Positions 8,476 to 17,806 of a stretch of 64,000 nucleotides of DNA are shown one piece after another. This stretch comes from Thalassobius sp034670005 (lineage in GTDB: Bacteria > Pseudomonadota > Alphaproteobacteria > Rhodobacterales > Rhodobacteraceae), in the NCBI RefSeq assembly GCF_034670005.1, contig NZ_JAXMOH010000005.1:62001-126000 (forward strand), given 5' to 3'. Made by a program: the position numbers and the translations under genes. How positions within the stretch are numbered: position 1 is the first letter of the stretch; each line of letters starts with the position of its first letter. The notes under the pieces are model-generated. The model did not search any database. It was not told where the DNA came from and was given only the letters and a program-made list of their open reading frames with translations.

Positions 8476-10764
8476 TCAATCATTGTCCATGCGCACGGTG
8501 ACCGCGACACTGCCCTGAACCGGTTGCGACCAGAACAGTTGTATCTGGTCCCGATCAGCCCCCTGTTCGACGGCTATATACGGCATGTCATAGACGGCGA
8601 CATTCGCGGCATTCTTGATCTTGGACCGTGTCACCAGACTTTGAACGTTCTGGGCGTAGCCGCCAAAGGGTAGCGGGCCTTCGCAACCAATGGTCCAGAC
8701 ACCGGCTTCGGTATTCTGCTCGAACTGCAAAACGGCCGGATTGGAGCAGCCCTGGCTGATCGCATTGAACATATTGCCTTGCACGGTGATGTTGCGCATG
8801 CGGCTGTAATCCAGATCGGAATAGGTCGTGTCCACATGTTCGACCCGGTCCAAGGTGCCATGGATCGCCCGGAAAATATTGCCGGTGATGTTCAAGCCGC
8901 TCACAAAATGGCCCGCCCCATGTGGTTTGACCACGATGAAGCGGAACCAGGGCGCCGACCCGATGGATTGGAAAATATTGTCGGTAATGCTTAGCGCGCT
9001 GAAGGAAAATTCATTGCTGAAACCCGGTTCGTGGTCATGTTCGTTGGTCCATTCGACCGAACAGTTGTCGATATAGTTGCCGTTGATCGTGGCGCGGTTA
9101 TGCGGGCTGGTCAGAACCAGCCCGGCGGTGCGCACGCCTTCGTCCTCATCGTCGCCCTGAAACCAGTGATTGCCGGTGATGATCGAACTGGTCCCGCCAA
9201 GAACCGCGAAATGGCGGAACTGAGTGATCCGGTTGCTGCGCAGCTTGACGTCATTGGCGTTGGCGTTCAGCGCGATCGACACCCGGTCCTGCACCCGCAT
9301 CCCGGTTTCGTTCGACAAAAACTGACAGCGGTCGATCAGCATGCCCTGACAGCCTTCGCCGATTGAAGTGATCCCCCGGTTCCGGGGCGCGGTCATGAAA
9401 CAGTCCCTGAGGTGAAAAATCAGCCCGACCGGGGCCAACATGATGCCGCTGGCCCGCCCATTGCACAGAAATTCGATATCCGACATCGAAAATTTTGACA
9501 GCTTCTGAAAACCGCTGAAATCCAGCAGGTATTTGTAGCGGGTGAAGGTGTAGGTCTGGGTCCCCACCGCATCGAAAATTGGGGCTGACAAGGTGATTTG
9601 CTGGGCGGCCACGTTTTTGGCGCGGACATAGACCTCGCGCCCGACCCCATTCCCGGTGACCAGCGCACCGATAGGGATATTGGCGACGTTGGCGACATTG
9701 CTCAACCGCAACGGATCGGACGTTGAATAGCTGGCGGTCGAGGTGAAAACCTCGGTGTCCCAATCGCTGGATTCTTCGCAATAGAACTGACCGTTGCGGA
9801 TATGACGCCGCTGGGCAAATTCGGTGCGGTTGGGCACCGCTGCCTGCATGTCGATCGGCCCGGTAACGCTGATCCTGAGCCCGCCCAGATCCAGCGATTC
9901 ATGATCGGAATTGTTCAGCAGTGATTGAAACGCTTTGCGGAAGGCCTGCATTTCATCGCCGAAAGCATCCACATAGGTCGGCAGGTCGAAATTCTTGGTC
10001 AGTGACAGGATCGCGCTGTCGGGCATCACCAGGGTGCCCTCGAATTGGGTCGGGGCGGACAGTGTCACGCTTGATCCCAGATAATAGCTCCCCCGCGACA
10101 CCAAAACCCGGCGTCCGGCGGCGGCGTCGTTCGCCGCTTCAAAGGCGGCGCTGTCATCGGTGACCCCATCGCCAACAGCACCGTAATCGCGCACATCGAC
10201 CCAGTTCATCAAATTACGGTGGAACACGTTGGTGATATCTTCGATCTCGATATCGTCGATCCTGATCACGCCGCCATTTGGCCCGGTCAGGTCCAGCCCG
10301 AAATGGGCGTAAACCGGCACATTGCCCCAGACCATATCGACCCCGCCACGATTGCCCGATCCGACAATTGCACTGACCTCTACGACCTGACCATAATCGG
10401 TCAGCGTCACGCTGGGTCCGGCCTCGGTCAACCCGGTGACATGGGTTTCGCTGCCGGTCCCGGCCCAGCCCGCGATTCTGACCGACGGCAGGTTGCCGCT
10501 GATGGCCTTGATCCTGGCGCGTATCCGCAGATAGCACCCCGGAAAAAGCGGCGTCTGGCCCATATAGCGCAGCTTCTGCGAAGATGCGGTTTTCTGCAAT
10601 TCCAGACACCCGGCGAAATCGGCATCGGCGGGCACATAGGCGGCATTCGCCGCGTTTTCATATGTATCCGATCCTGGCGTGCCGTCACCGCTGGACCAGA
10701 CATCCAGCCCGAATTCAAACGCGGGAGGCATGAATACCACCCCGTCGGTAATCGCCTTGTTCAT
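8476..10764 (-). CDS. Right-handed parallel beta-helix protein, GH28-related / pectate-lyase-3 type
   Basis: 762 residues. Residues 1-180 form a jelly-roll-like N-terminal part. A pectate_lyase_3 motif follows (VDVRDYGAVGDGVTDDSAAF, from residue 189), then repeated short strands with N-x-I-x-G-N turns (ITGNHWF, INGNYIDN, ITDNIFQ, ITGNIF, VQGNMFN), which mark the rungs of a parallel beta-helix. Such folds occur in polysaccharide lyases, hydrolases and phage tail spikes. No signal peptide is visible, so export by the general route is not supported. Catalytic residues could not be assigned. The gene stands alone, with no phage or polysaccharide genes beside it. Confidence 0.75.
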   Translation of the reverse strand: MNKAITDGVVFMPPAFEFGLDVWSSGDGTPGSDTYENAANAAYVPADADFAGCLELQKTASSQKLRYMGQTPLFPGCYLRIRARIKAISGNLPSVRIAGWAGTGSETHVTGLTEAGPSVTLTDYGQVVEVSAIVGSGNRGGVDMVWGNVPVYAHFGLDLTGPNGGVIRIDDIEIEDITNVFHRNLMNWVDVRDYGAVGDGVTDDSAAFEAANDAAAGRRVLVSRGSYYLGSSVTLSAPTQFEGTLVMPDSAILSLTKNFDLPTYVDAFGDEMQAFRKAFQSLLNNSDHESLDLGGLRISVTGPIDMQAAVPNRTEFAQRRHIRNGQFYCEESSDWDTEVFTSTASYSTSDPLRLSNVANVANIPIGALVTGNGVGREVYVRAKNVAAQQITLSAPIFDAVGTQTYTFTRYKYLLDFSGFQKLSKFSMSDIEFLCNGRASGIMLAPVGLIFHLRDCFMTAPRNRGITSIGEGCQGMLIDRCQFLSNETGMRVQDRVSIALNANANDVKLRSNRITQFRHFAVLGGTSSIITGNHWFQGDDEDEGVRTAGLVLTSPHNRATINGNYIDNCSVEWTNEHDHEPGFSNEFSFSALSITDNIFQSIGSAPWFRFIVVKPHGAGHFVSGLNITGNIFRAIHGTLDRVEHVDTTYSDLDYSRMRNITVQGNMFNAISQGCSNPAVLQFEQNTEAGVWTIGCEGPLPFGGYAQNVQSLVTRSKIKNAANVAVYDMPYIAVEQGADRDQIQLFWSQPVQGSVAVTVRMDND

Positions 10765-10966
10765 ACTCTGTCCTTTTCTCAGGCCCTCACGCGGTCAGGC
10801 GCAGTGCCGGGCATCCTTGCGTAATCCGGGTCGTTCCCGGGCTGGTGAGGGGATAACAAATGAGGCGTTAACGACAGTTGAGACCACCGTGACGCGGGGG
10901 GCGACCTTGAATCGACAACTGGAATGAATAGATGACAAGAAATTCCGAAATTATAGCGCAAAGACA

Positions 10967-11779
10967 ATGGCCTATCGCCTGACCCGCAAAGACAATTCAC
11001 TGCAATCCGCACTGCGCCGGATCGCGTTGGAACAAATTGATGCAGGATTGCGGGAACTGGCCGACCCGGCAATGGATCGAAAAATCTTGGTTCACAACCT
11101 GCGCAAACGATGCAAGAAACTGCGCGGGCTGATCTGGCTGGTGCATCGCGGTTTCCCACAGGCCCGGCGAGAAGACCGCGCGATCCGCGATCTGGCGCGC
11201 CTGTTGGCGGATCGCCGTGACCGGACGGTCCTGCTGGACACCCATAGCCGTCTCGGTGGTGATGCGGTGTCATTCCAAGAGAAATCTCTACCCAATGAGG
11301 TCGGGGGCCGTTTGCGCGCCCTGCGCGCCCGCGCGGCCCATTGGACGCTCAAGGGCAAGGATGCCGCCATCCTCAGGGCTGGCCTGACCGAAGTGGCGGG
11401 GCGGATGAATGCCGCTTTGAAAAAGGCGTTGAAAAAGGACAGCCCGGAAAACCTGCATCAATGGCGCAAATGGGCGAAGTACCACTGGTATCATGCCCGG
11501 CTGATGCAATCGGCCCGGCCCGGCCCGATCCGCGCCCGCCGGTTCGAGGCGCAGGCGCTGGCCGAGGCGCTGGGCGATCATCACGATCTCTCAGTTTACC
11601 GCAACAGGCTGGATGGGCAGCCGGCCGCGGATCGCGACGCGCTCGACGCCCGCGCGCACAAGCGGCAGAAGAAGCTGCAAAAACGCGCCTTCGATCTGGG
11701 CCGCGGTTTCCGGGCCGACAGGCCGGAGAATCTGGCCAAACGTTGGGTCAAATGGTGGGCACTCAGCCGCCAAAGCTAG
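10967..11779 (+). CDS. CHAD domain-containing protein
   Basis: 270 residues with the alpha-helical CHAD pattern: VHNLRKRCKKLRGLIWL near residue 43 and ENLHQWRKWAKYHWYHARLM near residue 160, both carrying the conserved His/Arg/Lys residues, and LGDHHDLSVYRNRL near 202. CHAD domains bind inorganic polyphosphate through these basic residues. The usual partner CYTH domain is absent, so this is a stand-alone CHAD protein. It is isolated in the genome here; a PhoU-like protein and several phosphoryl-transfer genes occur 25 kb downstream, but a link is speculative. Confidence 0.85.
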   Translation: MAYRLTRKDNSLQSALRRIALEQIDAGLRELADPAMDRKILVHNLRKRCKKLRGLIWLVHRGFPQARREDRAIRDLARLLADRRDRTVLLDTHSRLGGDAVSFQEKSLPNEVGGRLRALRARAAHWTLKGKDAAILRAGLTEVAGRMNAALKKALKKDSPENLHQWRKWAKYHWYHARLMQSARPGPIRARRFEAQALAEALGDHHDLSVYRNRLDGQPAADRDALDARAHKRQKKLQKRAFDLGRGFRADRPENLAKRWVKWWALSRQS

Positions 11780-12083
11780 GCGCCACGAACCGGAACGCCC
11801 GCCGCAGCATGGCCGTCCGGCGGCGGTCAGCAGGATTGTGTGCGCCTTTCGGCGCACGCTTTATGTCTCAGAAAAATGCTTCCAGCCTTTTTCTTCGGAC
11901 TTTGCCTCCGGCGGGAGTAGTTGGGCCAAGAAGAAGCATGAAAACACCTTTGTGTTTCTTCTTGGTGAGAAACTCCGGGGGTTTGGGGGCTGGCCCCCAA
12001 TCTGCTTTGCCTATGGGGAAAGCAGACACGGCGCGCCCTGAAAGAGCGCACCGCTTGGCGTCAGAAAGGGCAGGGTGCCCGGC
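11780..12083. repeat. Intergenic region with two strong hairpins (no gene seen)
   Basis: Between the convergent CHAD and lysK genes. One inverted repeat is CCAAGAAGAA / TTCTTCTTGG (11926-11935 with 11956-11965), with AAACAC/GTGTTT pairing inside. A second is TTGGGGG / CCCCCAA (11983-11989 with 11994-12000). A small stem GTGCGCC/GGCGCAC lies near 11840. They may end transcription from both sides or be a dispersed family of repeats. No open frame looks coding. Confidence 0.6.
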
Positions 12084-13658
12084 TTAGCCCAGATCGCCTG
12101 CCAGCGCCTTGTCGATCAGCGCGATGGTTTCCTCGATGCCGTAAAGCGCGATAAAACCACCGAAACGCGGGCCTTGGCTGGCGCCCAGCAGAACTTCGTA
12201 CAGCGCCTTGAACCAATCGCGCATCGGGTCGAACCGTTCGCGGCCGACGCTGAATACCAGCCCCTGCAGTTCCTCGGCATCCAACCCGCCATCCCATTCG
12301 GCCAGCTTGTCGCGCAGCTCGGTCAGCGCTTCGCGTTCCAGATCGCTCGGCGCGCGGAACACCTTGGTGGGTTTGACGAAATCGTTGTAATAGCGCACCG
12401 CGAACCCGGCCGCCTGATCCATATCGGCATTGGTTTCGGGCGACGCATCGGGCGCATAGCGGCGGATAAAACCCCACATGGTTTCGGTGTCCTCGGCGCC
12501 GGAAACAGAGGCGAGGTTCAGCAGCATCGAGAACGGCACCACCATGGTCGAGGCCGGCGGGTTGCCGCCGTGGATATGCCAGACCGGGTTGTTGACCTTC
12601 TGCGCCGCGTCCTGATCTGGATAGGCGCGCAGCTGCTGGTGATACTCGTCCACCGCCTTGGGGATCACGTCGAAATGCATCCGCTTGGCGGTTTTCGGCT
12701 TCTGGTACATGAAATAGGACAGCGACTCGGTCGAGGCATAGGTCAGCCATTCGTCGATGGTCAGCCCGTTGCCTTTTGACTTGGAAATCTTCTCGCCGTT
12801 CTCATCCAGGAACAGTTCATAGGTGAAGTGCTCCGGCTTCTTGCCGCCGAGTATTTCACAAATCCGGTCATAGATCGGCGTGTTGGTGCTGTGATCCTTG
12901 CCATACATTTCGAAATCCACGTCCAGCGCCGCCCAGCGGGCGCCGAAATCGGGCTTCCATTGCAGTTTCACCTGGCCGCCGGTCACCGGCAGGGTCCATT
13001 CGCGGCCGTCTTCGTCGTCGAAGGTGATGGTGTAATTTTCCGCATTCACCTCTTTCATCGGCACGTAAAGCACGCGGCCGGTTTCGGGATGGATCGGCAG
13101 GAAGATCGAATAGGTCTGCTGGCGTTCTTCACGCAAGGATTTCAGCATCACTTTCATCACGTCGTCATAACGTTCGACGGCACGTTTCAGTACCTCGTCA
13201 AACTGGCCCGACTTGTAGAATTCGGTGGCCGAATAGAATTCGTATTCGAATCCGAACGTGTCGAGGAACCGGCGCAGCATCGCGTTGTTGTGGCCGCCGA
13301 AACTGTCATATTCGCCGAACGGGTCGGGCACGGCGGTCAGCGGCTTCTGGATATTGGCGTGCAGCATGTCCTGGTTCGGAACGTTTTCCGGCACTTTGCG
13401 CATGCCGTCCATGTCATCGGAAAAACAGATCAGGCGGGTCGGGATGTCACTGATCAGCTCAAAGGCGCGGCGGATCATCGTGGTGCGCGCGACCTCGCCG
13501 AAGGTGCCGATATGGGGCAAGCCCGACGGGCCATAACCGGTTTCAAACAGGACATGGCCTTTCTCGGGCGCCTGTTTCTCGTAACGCTTCACCAGCTTCC
13601 GGGCTTCTTCGAACGGCCAGGCTTTCGATTTCAGGGCGGCGTCACGCAATTCGGACAT
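12084..13658 (-). CDS. lysK: Lysine--tRNA ligase, class I
   Basis: 524-residue class I lysyl-tRNA synthetase, which charges tRNA-Lys in the cytoplasm. It carries the class I signatures GLPHIGTFGE (HIGH motif, His49) and KISKSKGN (KMSKS motif, about residues 283-290). This archaeal-type enzyme replaces the class II LysS in many Alphaproteobacteria. The start at ATG 13658 (SELRDAAL) was chosen over an upstream in-frame codon at 13697 because homologues begin with this sequence and the extension looks non-coding. It is transcribed toward the CHAD gene. Confidence 0.95.
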   Translation of the reverse strand: MSELRDAALKSKAWPFEEARKLVKRYEKQAPEKGHVLFETGYGPSGLPHIGTFGEVARTTMIRRAFELISDIPTRLICFSDDMDGMRKVPENVPNQDMLHANIQKPLTAVPDPFGEYDSFGGHNNAMLRRFLDTFGFEYEFYSATEFYKSGQFDEVLKRAVERYDDVMKVMLKSLREERQQTYSIFLPIHPETGRVLYVPMKEVNAENYTITFDDEDGREWTLPVTGGQVKLQWKPDFGARWAALDVDFEMYGKDHSTNTPIYDRICEILGGKKPEHFTYELFLDENGEKISKSKGNGLTIDEWLTYASTESLSYFMYQKPKTAKRMHFDVIPKAVDEYHQQLRAYPDQDAAQKVNNPVWHIHGGNPPASTMVVPFSMLLNLASVSGAEDTETMWGFIRRYAPDASPETNADMDQAAGFAVRYYNDFVKPTKVFRAPSDLEREALTELRDKLAEWDGGLDAEELQGLVFSVGRERFDPMRDWFKALYEVLLGASQGPRFGGFIALYGIEETIALIDKALAGDLG

Positions 13659-13921
13659 CGGTAGTCTCCAACAGGTCAGGGTCCGCCCGCGCCCCATGCG
13701 CGGCAGACCGCCGTTTCCTATGTCGCAACGGAACGCCAGTCAACATGGCCGCGACGCAACAGATTGCCCCATTGCGGGGCGCAGCGTTGGCAAAGGAATG
13801 AACCCCTATGACAAAACCCGTGCCGTGGCGTCGCGATACCTTGTCGGCAGCAGGTCGAAGGCTTATCTTTCCTATGAAAGCGCCCCGGTACATTGATCGG
13901 GCGAAAACGGAAGGAAAACCG

Positions 13922-14347
13922 GTGTCCGAACAGATTTCTCATCCACTTAGCCCGCAGGATTGCCTTGTTGCGGTGATGATTGCCGTGTCGGCGTCGGATG
14001 AAAACATGCGCACCGCCGAATTGCTCAAGATTCAGAACGCGGTCAATCACCTGCCGGTTTTCGCATCCTACGATATCGACCGGATGACCAAGATGTCACA
14101 AACAGTGTTCGATCTGTTTTCCGAAGAGGACGGTCTCGATGCCCTGTTCGGCCTGATCCGCGATAACCTGCCGGAACATCTGTTTGAAACCGCTTATGCG
14201 CTGGCTTGCGATGTGGCCGCTGCGGATGGTCATATTCTGGAACCGGAATTGCGCCTGCTGGAAGAGATCCGCTACGAGCTGAATATTGACCGTTTGCACG
14301 CCGCTGCGATCGAACGTGGTGCCCGCGCCCGGCATCTGAGCGGTTAA
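13922..14347 (+). CDS. TerB-like (tellurite resistance protein B family) protein
   Basis: 141 residues, all-helical, with the TerB pattern: PLSPQDCLVAVMIAVSASDENMRTAEL near the start and YALACDVAAADGHILEPELRLL near residue 95, both carrying acidic residues that bind metal in TerB structures. The family is widespread and mostly not tied to tellurite itself. A GTG start at 13922 is preferred: GGAA lies just upstream and the conserved block begins right after it, while the in-frame ATG at 13808 would add 38 residues of unlikely composition. It is monocistronic. Confidence 0.8.
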   Translation: MSEQISHPLSPQDCLVAVMIAVSASDENMRTAELLKIQNAVNHLPVFASYDIDRMTKMSQTVFDLFSEEDGLDALFGLIRDNLPEHLFETAYALACDVAAADGHILEPELRLLEEIRYELNIDRLHAAAIERGARARHLSG

Positions 14348-14389
14348 TCCCCCTTCTGTCAGCAGCAACCATTCTCGGCCATCCCCCGG

Positions 14390-15880
14390 TCAGGCCCCGT
14401 AAAGCGTTCCCCAGCGTTCCAGCAATGTCTGTTGCAGCCGCTTGGATTTCCGGATCCAAGTGCGGCTGCCCGTGGGCCGTTCCCGGTCGTCTTTGCCCAA
14501 CGCGCTGCGTCTTTGCTGATCGGCGGTGAAAATAGCAAATGCCAGTTCCGATCCGTCAGTCGCGGTCACATATCCGGCCAGGGCGCTTGCGAAATTCAGC
14601 GTGCCGGTCTTTGCCACGACTTTCAGCGGATGGTTTTTATTAGGTTTGCCATCGGCATGGCGCAGGGTGATCTGTTTCAGGATCGGCTTCAACTGCTGTC
14701 TGGCCACCGGGGTATCGAGCGCGCGAACCATGTCGGCGGCAGTCACCCGCGACGCATCCCCCAAGCCGGAATGATCGACGAAACGCGCTTGGGTCATGCC
14801 CAGATTGGCGCGGGCCCAGCGGGTCATCGCCTGACCCGATGCCACCAGGGACGCGGCTTTGGGGTCTTCCACCCGGGTCGCGGCCAGACCGATCATTTCC
14901 GCGCTCAGGTTGGTCGAATATTTCAGCATCAGACGCAGTATATCGCGCAGCACCGCGCTTTGATGCGTGACCACCGTGGTCCCGGCTGGCAAAGCGTCCG
15001 TGATGGTTTCCGTCTTCAATTGGATGCCATGAGCGCGGGCCAGGGTGCGGAACACGTCGCCGGCATATTTGTCAGGCCGCCGCACCGGCAACCAGCGCGA
15101 TCCGCCATTGCCCAGCGCGCCACTGGCCACCGTCCAGTGATCGGTGCCGCCCCGGCTTTCATAGGTATAGACCGGGAGCTGCCGGTTCTTGACCGTCATT
15201 TTAGCGACCACGACGTCCGGGCGATATTTGGCGCTGCGCGCATCCATGCTGACACCCCAGCCCTTGCCGCTGCGGCGCCATTCGAAATGGACCCGGTTGA
15301 AATTCAGCGCCAGTCCGGAAATGGACGGGTTATAGCCGACATGGTCGGGCTGATTCTGGTCGATTTTCCCGACATAGGGCAGCGTCCCGGCCCAGACTTT
15401 GAACTGGCCGCGAACCTCTCGCACACCGGCGGCCTTCAGTTTGCGGGCCATATCGGCCAAAGCATCGGTGTCGAGCGTCGGATCGCCGCCGCCCGCCAGG
15501 ACCAAATCCCCTTTCAACACGCCATTTTCCACCGGCCCGGTCGCGATCAGCCGGGTGCGGAACCGATGTGTCGGCCCCAGCTTTTCCAACGCATAAAGCG
15601 TAGTGATTGATTTTGTCACGCTGGCAGGGGGCAGGCCCAGCGACCCTTCGTGGCTTTCCAAAACCCGTCCGGTGGCGGTGTTGGCGACGGCAAAACCGAT
15701 CTGCCCACTCAGCCCCGCTTTGCGGATCAATGCCTCGGCTGCCGGAATCGCCTGTTTATGCAATCCAGACGGGCGCGTATGGGGGCGCAGGGAAATTCCC
15801 GGCGGTGCGGCCCAGGCCGGCACTGCTGACGCTGCAGCGAGAACGGTCAGAAAACCGCGTCGGGAATAGTTTTGAACCAT
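14390..15880 (-). CDS. dacB: D-alanyl-D-alanine carboxypeptidase/endopeptidase (PBP4, peptidase S13)
   Basis: 496-residue periplasmic penicillin-binding protein that trims or cuts peptidoglycan peptides. The N-terminus has a twin-arginine motif (SRRGFLTVLAA, residues 6-16) and a cleavage site near AWA, so export by Tat is predicted. The three active-site motifs are present: SVTK (Ser87), STN near residue 310 and KTG near residue 420. The length fits S13 enzymes. Tat export of PBP4 is less common than Sec export and is worth noting. The gene is followed, on the same strand and after 64 bases, by no co-transcribed gene; nadD lies upstream. Confidence 0.92.
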   Translation of the reverse strand: MVQNYSRRGFLTVLAAASAVPAWAAPPGISLRPHTRPSGLHKQAIPAAEALIRKAGLSGQIGFAVANTATGRVLESHEGSLGLPPASVTKSITTLYALEKLGPTHRFRTRLIATGPVENGVLKGDLVLAGGGDPTLDTDALADMARKLKAAGVREVRGQFKVWAGTLPYVGKIDQNQPDHVGYNPSISGLALNFNRVHFEWRRSGKGWGVSMDARSAKYRPDVVVAKMTVKNRQLPVYTYESRGGTDHWTVASGALGNGGSRWLPVRRPDKYAGDVFRTLARAHGIQLKTETITDALPAGTTVVTHQSAVLRDILRLMLKYSTNLSAEMIGLAATRVEDPKAASLVASGQAMTRWARANLGMTQARFVDHSGLGDASRVTAADMVRALDTPVARQQLKPILKQITLRHADGKPNKNHPLKVVAKTGTLNFASALAGYVTATDGSELAFAIFTADQQRRSALGKDDRERPTGSRTWIRKSKRLQQTLLERWGTLYGA

Positions 15881-15944
15881 AGCGGAATTCTAACCTCAGC
15901 CGCGCCTGCTGGACAAGCGCTGCAAACGCCATGCCGTTTCGATT

Positions 15945-16544
15945 TTATTCCCAATCGCCCCGTTCGCGGATCATTGTTGACGAAACCGCAACCATCGGCA
16001 CATTCACGAAACACCAGCACGGGGCCGGGCAATGGCCCAGCAGATGACTGGCCCGTGCAGGAAGCCGCGCAGCGCGGAACATCCGTGCGGCTTTCGACGA
16101 CCGGGCCGAGATTCGCCGCCGGGGCCGTGCCAGAACGCCAATCGGCACCCGCGCCACGATATCCTGCCAATCCTGCCATTGATCAAATTGCACCAGGTTA
16201 TCCGCCCCCATCAGCCAGACGAATTTCACATCCGGCCGTTGCCGCTGCAGCGCGGCGATGGTTTGGGCGGTAAACCGGGTTCCGATCTGGGCTTCGAAAT
16301 CGCTGATCTTGACGCGCGGATGATCGATCATCCGGCGCGCCATTTCCATCCGCCGTTGCAGGTCGGCAGGGCCCCTTGCCTTCAGCGGGTTGCCCGGACT
16401 GACCAACCACCAGACCTGATCCAGACCGAACCGTTTCAGGGCTTCGCGGGTGATATGGGCATGACCTTCATGAGCCGGGTCGAAAGACCCGCCCAGCAGC
16501 CCGATCACCTGTCCGGCACGTGCATATGGCAATTCGTAACGCAT
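15945..16544 (-). CDS. nadD: Nicotinate-nucleotide adenylyltransferase
   Basis: 199-residue NAD biosynthesis enzyme: nicotinate mononucleotide plus ATP to deamido-NAD. It has the nucleotidyltransferase motif GGSFDPAHEGH (residues 18-28) and the C-terminal SSTMIRERG motif that binds ATP. MGADNL, typical of NadD, is near residue 118. The start at ATG 16544 (RYELPYA) is preferred to the in-frame 16580 codon, which would extend the protein beyond the conserved fold. It lies 64 bases upstream of dacB on the same strand, so the two could be co-transcribed. Confidence 0.93.
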   Translation of the reverse strand: MRYELPYARAGQVIGLLGGSFDPAHEGHAHITREALKRFGLDQVWWLVSPGNPLKARGPADLQRRMEMARRMIDHPRVKISDFEAQIGTRFTAQTIAALQRQRPDVKFVWLMGADNLVQFDQWQDWQDIVARVPIGVLARPRRRISARSSKAARMFRAARLPARASHLLGHCPAPCWCFVNVPMVAVSSTMIRERGDWE

Positions 16545-16655
16545 TGCGTTTCCTTGGCCTTTCGCGGCTTGCGCTGTCAATGGTCAAGGCGCCGCTTGAC
16601 GCTGCGAAAAAGTTGTCCTAGGTAAATCAAAAATGGTTTACCAGAGTCAACGATC

Positions 16656-17534
16656 ATGCCGCAAGACCCCGTCGCCCGCATACGCCGCTTCAACCGTGCT
16701 GTCACCCGCGAAACCGGCGCGCTGGACCAGTCCTTCCTCGGCCGTGGCCGCCCGCTCGGCCCGGCGCGGGTGCTGCACGCCATCGGCCCGGACGGCACCG
16801 ATCTGGAAAAAATCCGCGATTACCTCGACCTGGAAAAGGCGCTGCTCAGCCGTTTCCTGAAAACCTTGCAGGATGACGGGCTGATCTCGCTGGCCAAGGA
16901 CCCCGCCGACGGCCGCCGCCGCATCGCGACGCTGACCGAACAGGGCAGGGCGGAACAGGACGCCTATAATGCGCTGTCTGACACCCGCGCCCGCGCCCTG
17001 CTGGACCGCCACCCGAAACCCGAAGCATTGCTGGCGGCGATGGACCTTGTCGCCTCGGCGCTGGGCCGCGACCGGGTGGATCTGACCGAGGCCGACCCGC
17101 GCAGCACCGACGCCGTCTATTGCCTCTCCGAATATTACGCCGAGTTGGGCCGCCGGTTCGACACCGGCTTCGACGTCAATCTCAGCCGCGACCCCGAGGC
17201 CACCGACATGATGCCCCCGCGCGGCAGCTTCCTGATCGCCCGCTCCGACGGGCTGCCGCTGGGCTGCGTCGGGCTGAAGGGCACCGACAAGGGCTACGGC
17301 GAAATCAAGCGGCTCTGGGTCTCCCCCGCCGCCCGCGGCCTCGGCATGGCCCGTCGGTTGATGGACGCCGCCGAGGATGCGGCCCACGCCCTCGGCATCA
17401 CCCTCCTGCGGCTCGATACCAATTCGGCCCTGCCCGAGGCGGTGGCGCTTTACCGCAATTCCGGCTGGACCGAGATCGAGCGATTCAACGACGACCCCTA
17501 CCCGGATCATTTTTTTGAGAAGCGGCTGGGCTGA
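16656..17534 (+). CDS. MarR-type regulator fused to a GNAT acetyltransferase
   Basis: 292 residues with two domains. Residues 1-140 form a winged helix of the MarR type, with a DNA-recognition helix around LEKALLSRFLKTLQDDGLI and a wing DPADGRRRI. Residues 150-290 are a GNAT fold with the acetyl-CoA loop SPAARGLGMARRLM and the final NSGWTEIERF block. MarR-GNAT fusions are known in several bacterial groups; their substrates are mostly unknown. Codon use is unusually GC-rich. It stands divergent from nadD with about 110 bases between, which would hold any autoregulatory site; none was identified. Confidence 0.85.
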   Translation: MPQDPVARIRRFNRAVTRETGALDQSFLGRGRPLGPARVLHAIGPDGTDLEKIRDYLDLEKALLSRFLKTLQDDGLISLAKDPADGRRRIATLTEQGRAEQDAYNALSDTRARALLDRHPKPEALLAAMDLVASALGRDRVDLTEADPRSTDAVYCLSEYYAELGRRFDTGFDVNLSRDPEATDMMPPRGSFLIARSDGLPLGCVGLKGTDKGYGEIKRLWVSPAARGLGMARRLMDAAEDAAHALGITLLRLDTNSALPEAVALYRNSGWTEIERFNDDPYPDHFFEKRLG

Positions 17535-17582
17535 TTCCCGGGATCGCCAGCGATCCGGTTCGCGCCTTTGAGGTCAGAACCC

Positions 17583-17721
17583 GCCCGGCACCGCCGGGCA
17601 GCGCCTACCTGCCCCCCGGCAGGCGCTTCATACCTCGAGATTGAGGATGTCGCACCGCATTTCATTTAGGTCCCGCGCTTGGCTCGGTTCCGCATATGCG
17701 CCCGCCCAGGCAGGCGCTGCC
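17583..17721. repeat. REP-like GC-rich inverted repeats before ettA
   Basis: GCCCGGC / GCCGGGC (17583-17589 with 17593-17599) is followed by GCGCCT / AGGCGC (17601-17606 with 17621-17626). The segment GGCAGCGCCT (17597-17606) recurs inverted as AGGCGCTGCC at 17712-17721. The pattern looks like a dispersed palindromic repeat family. No gene lies between 17535 and 17806. Confidence 0.55.
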
Positions 17722-17806
17722 CTCTCCCACCTTCAACGATTGCCCCCATCCCTGCACTCAGTTATCACACCGTCCAACGTGAAATCCCTGCAACGGAGCG
17801 ACCCTG

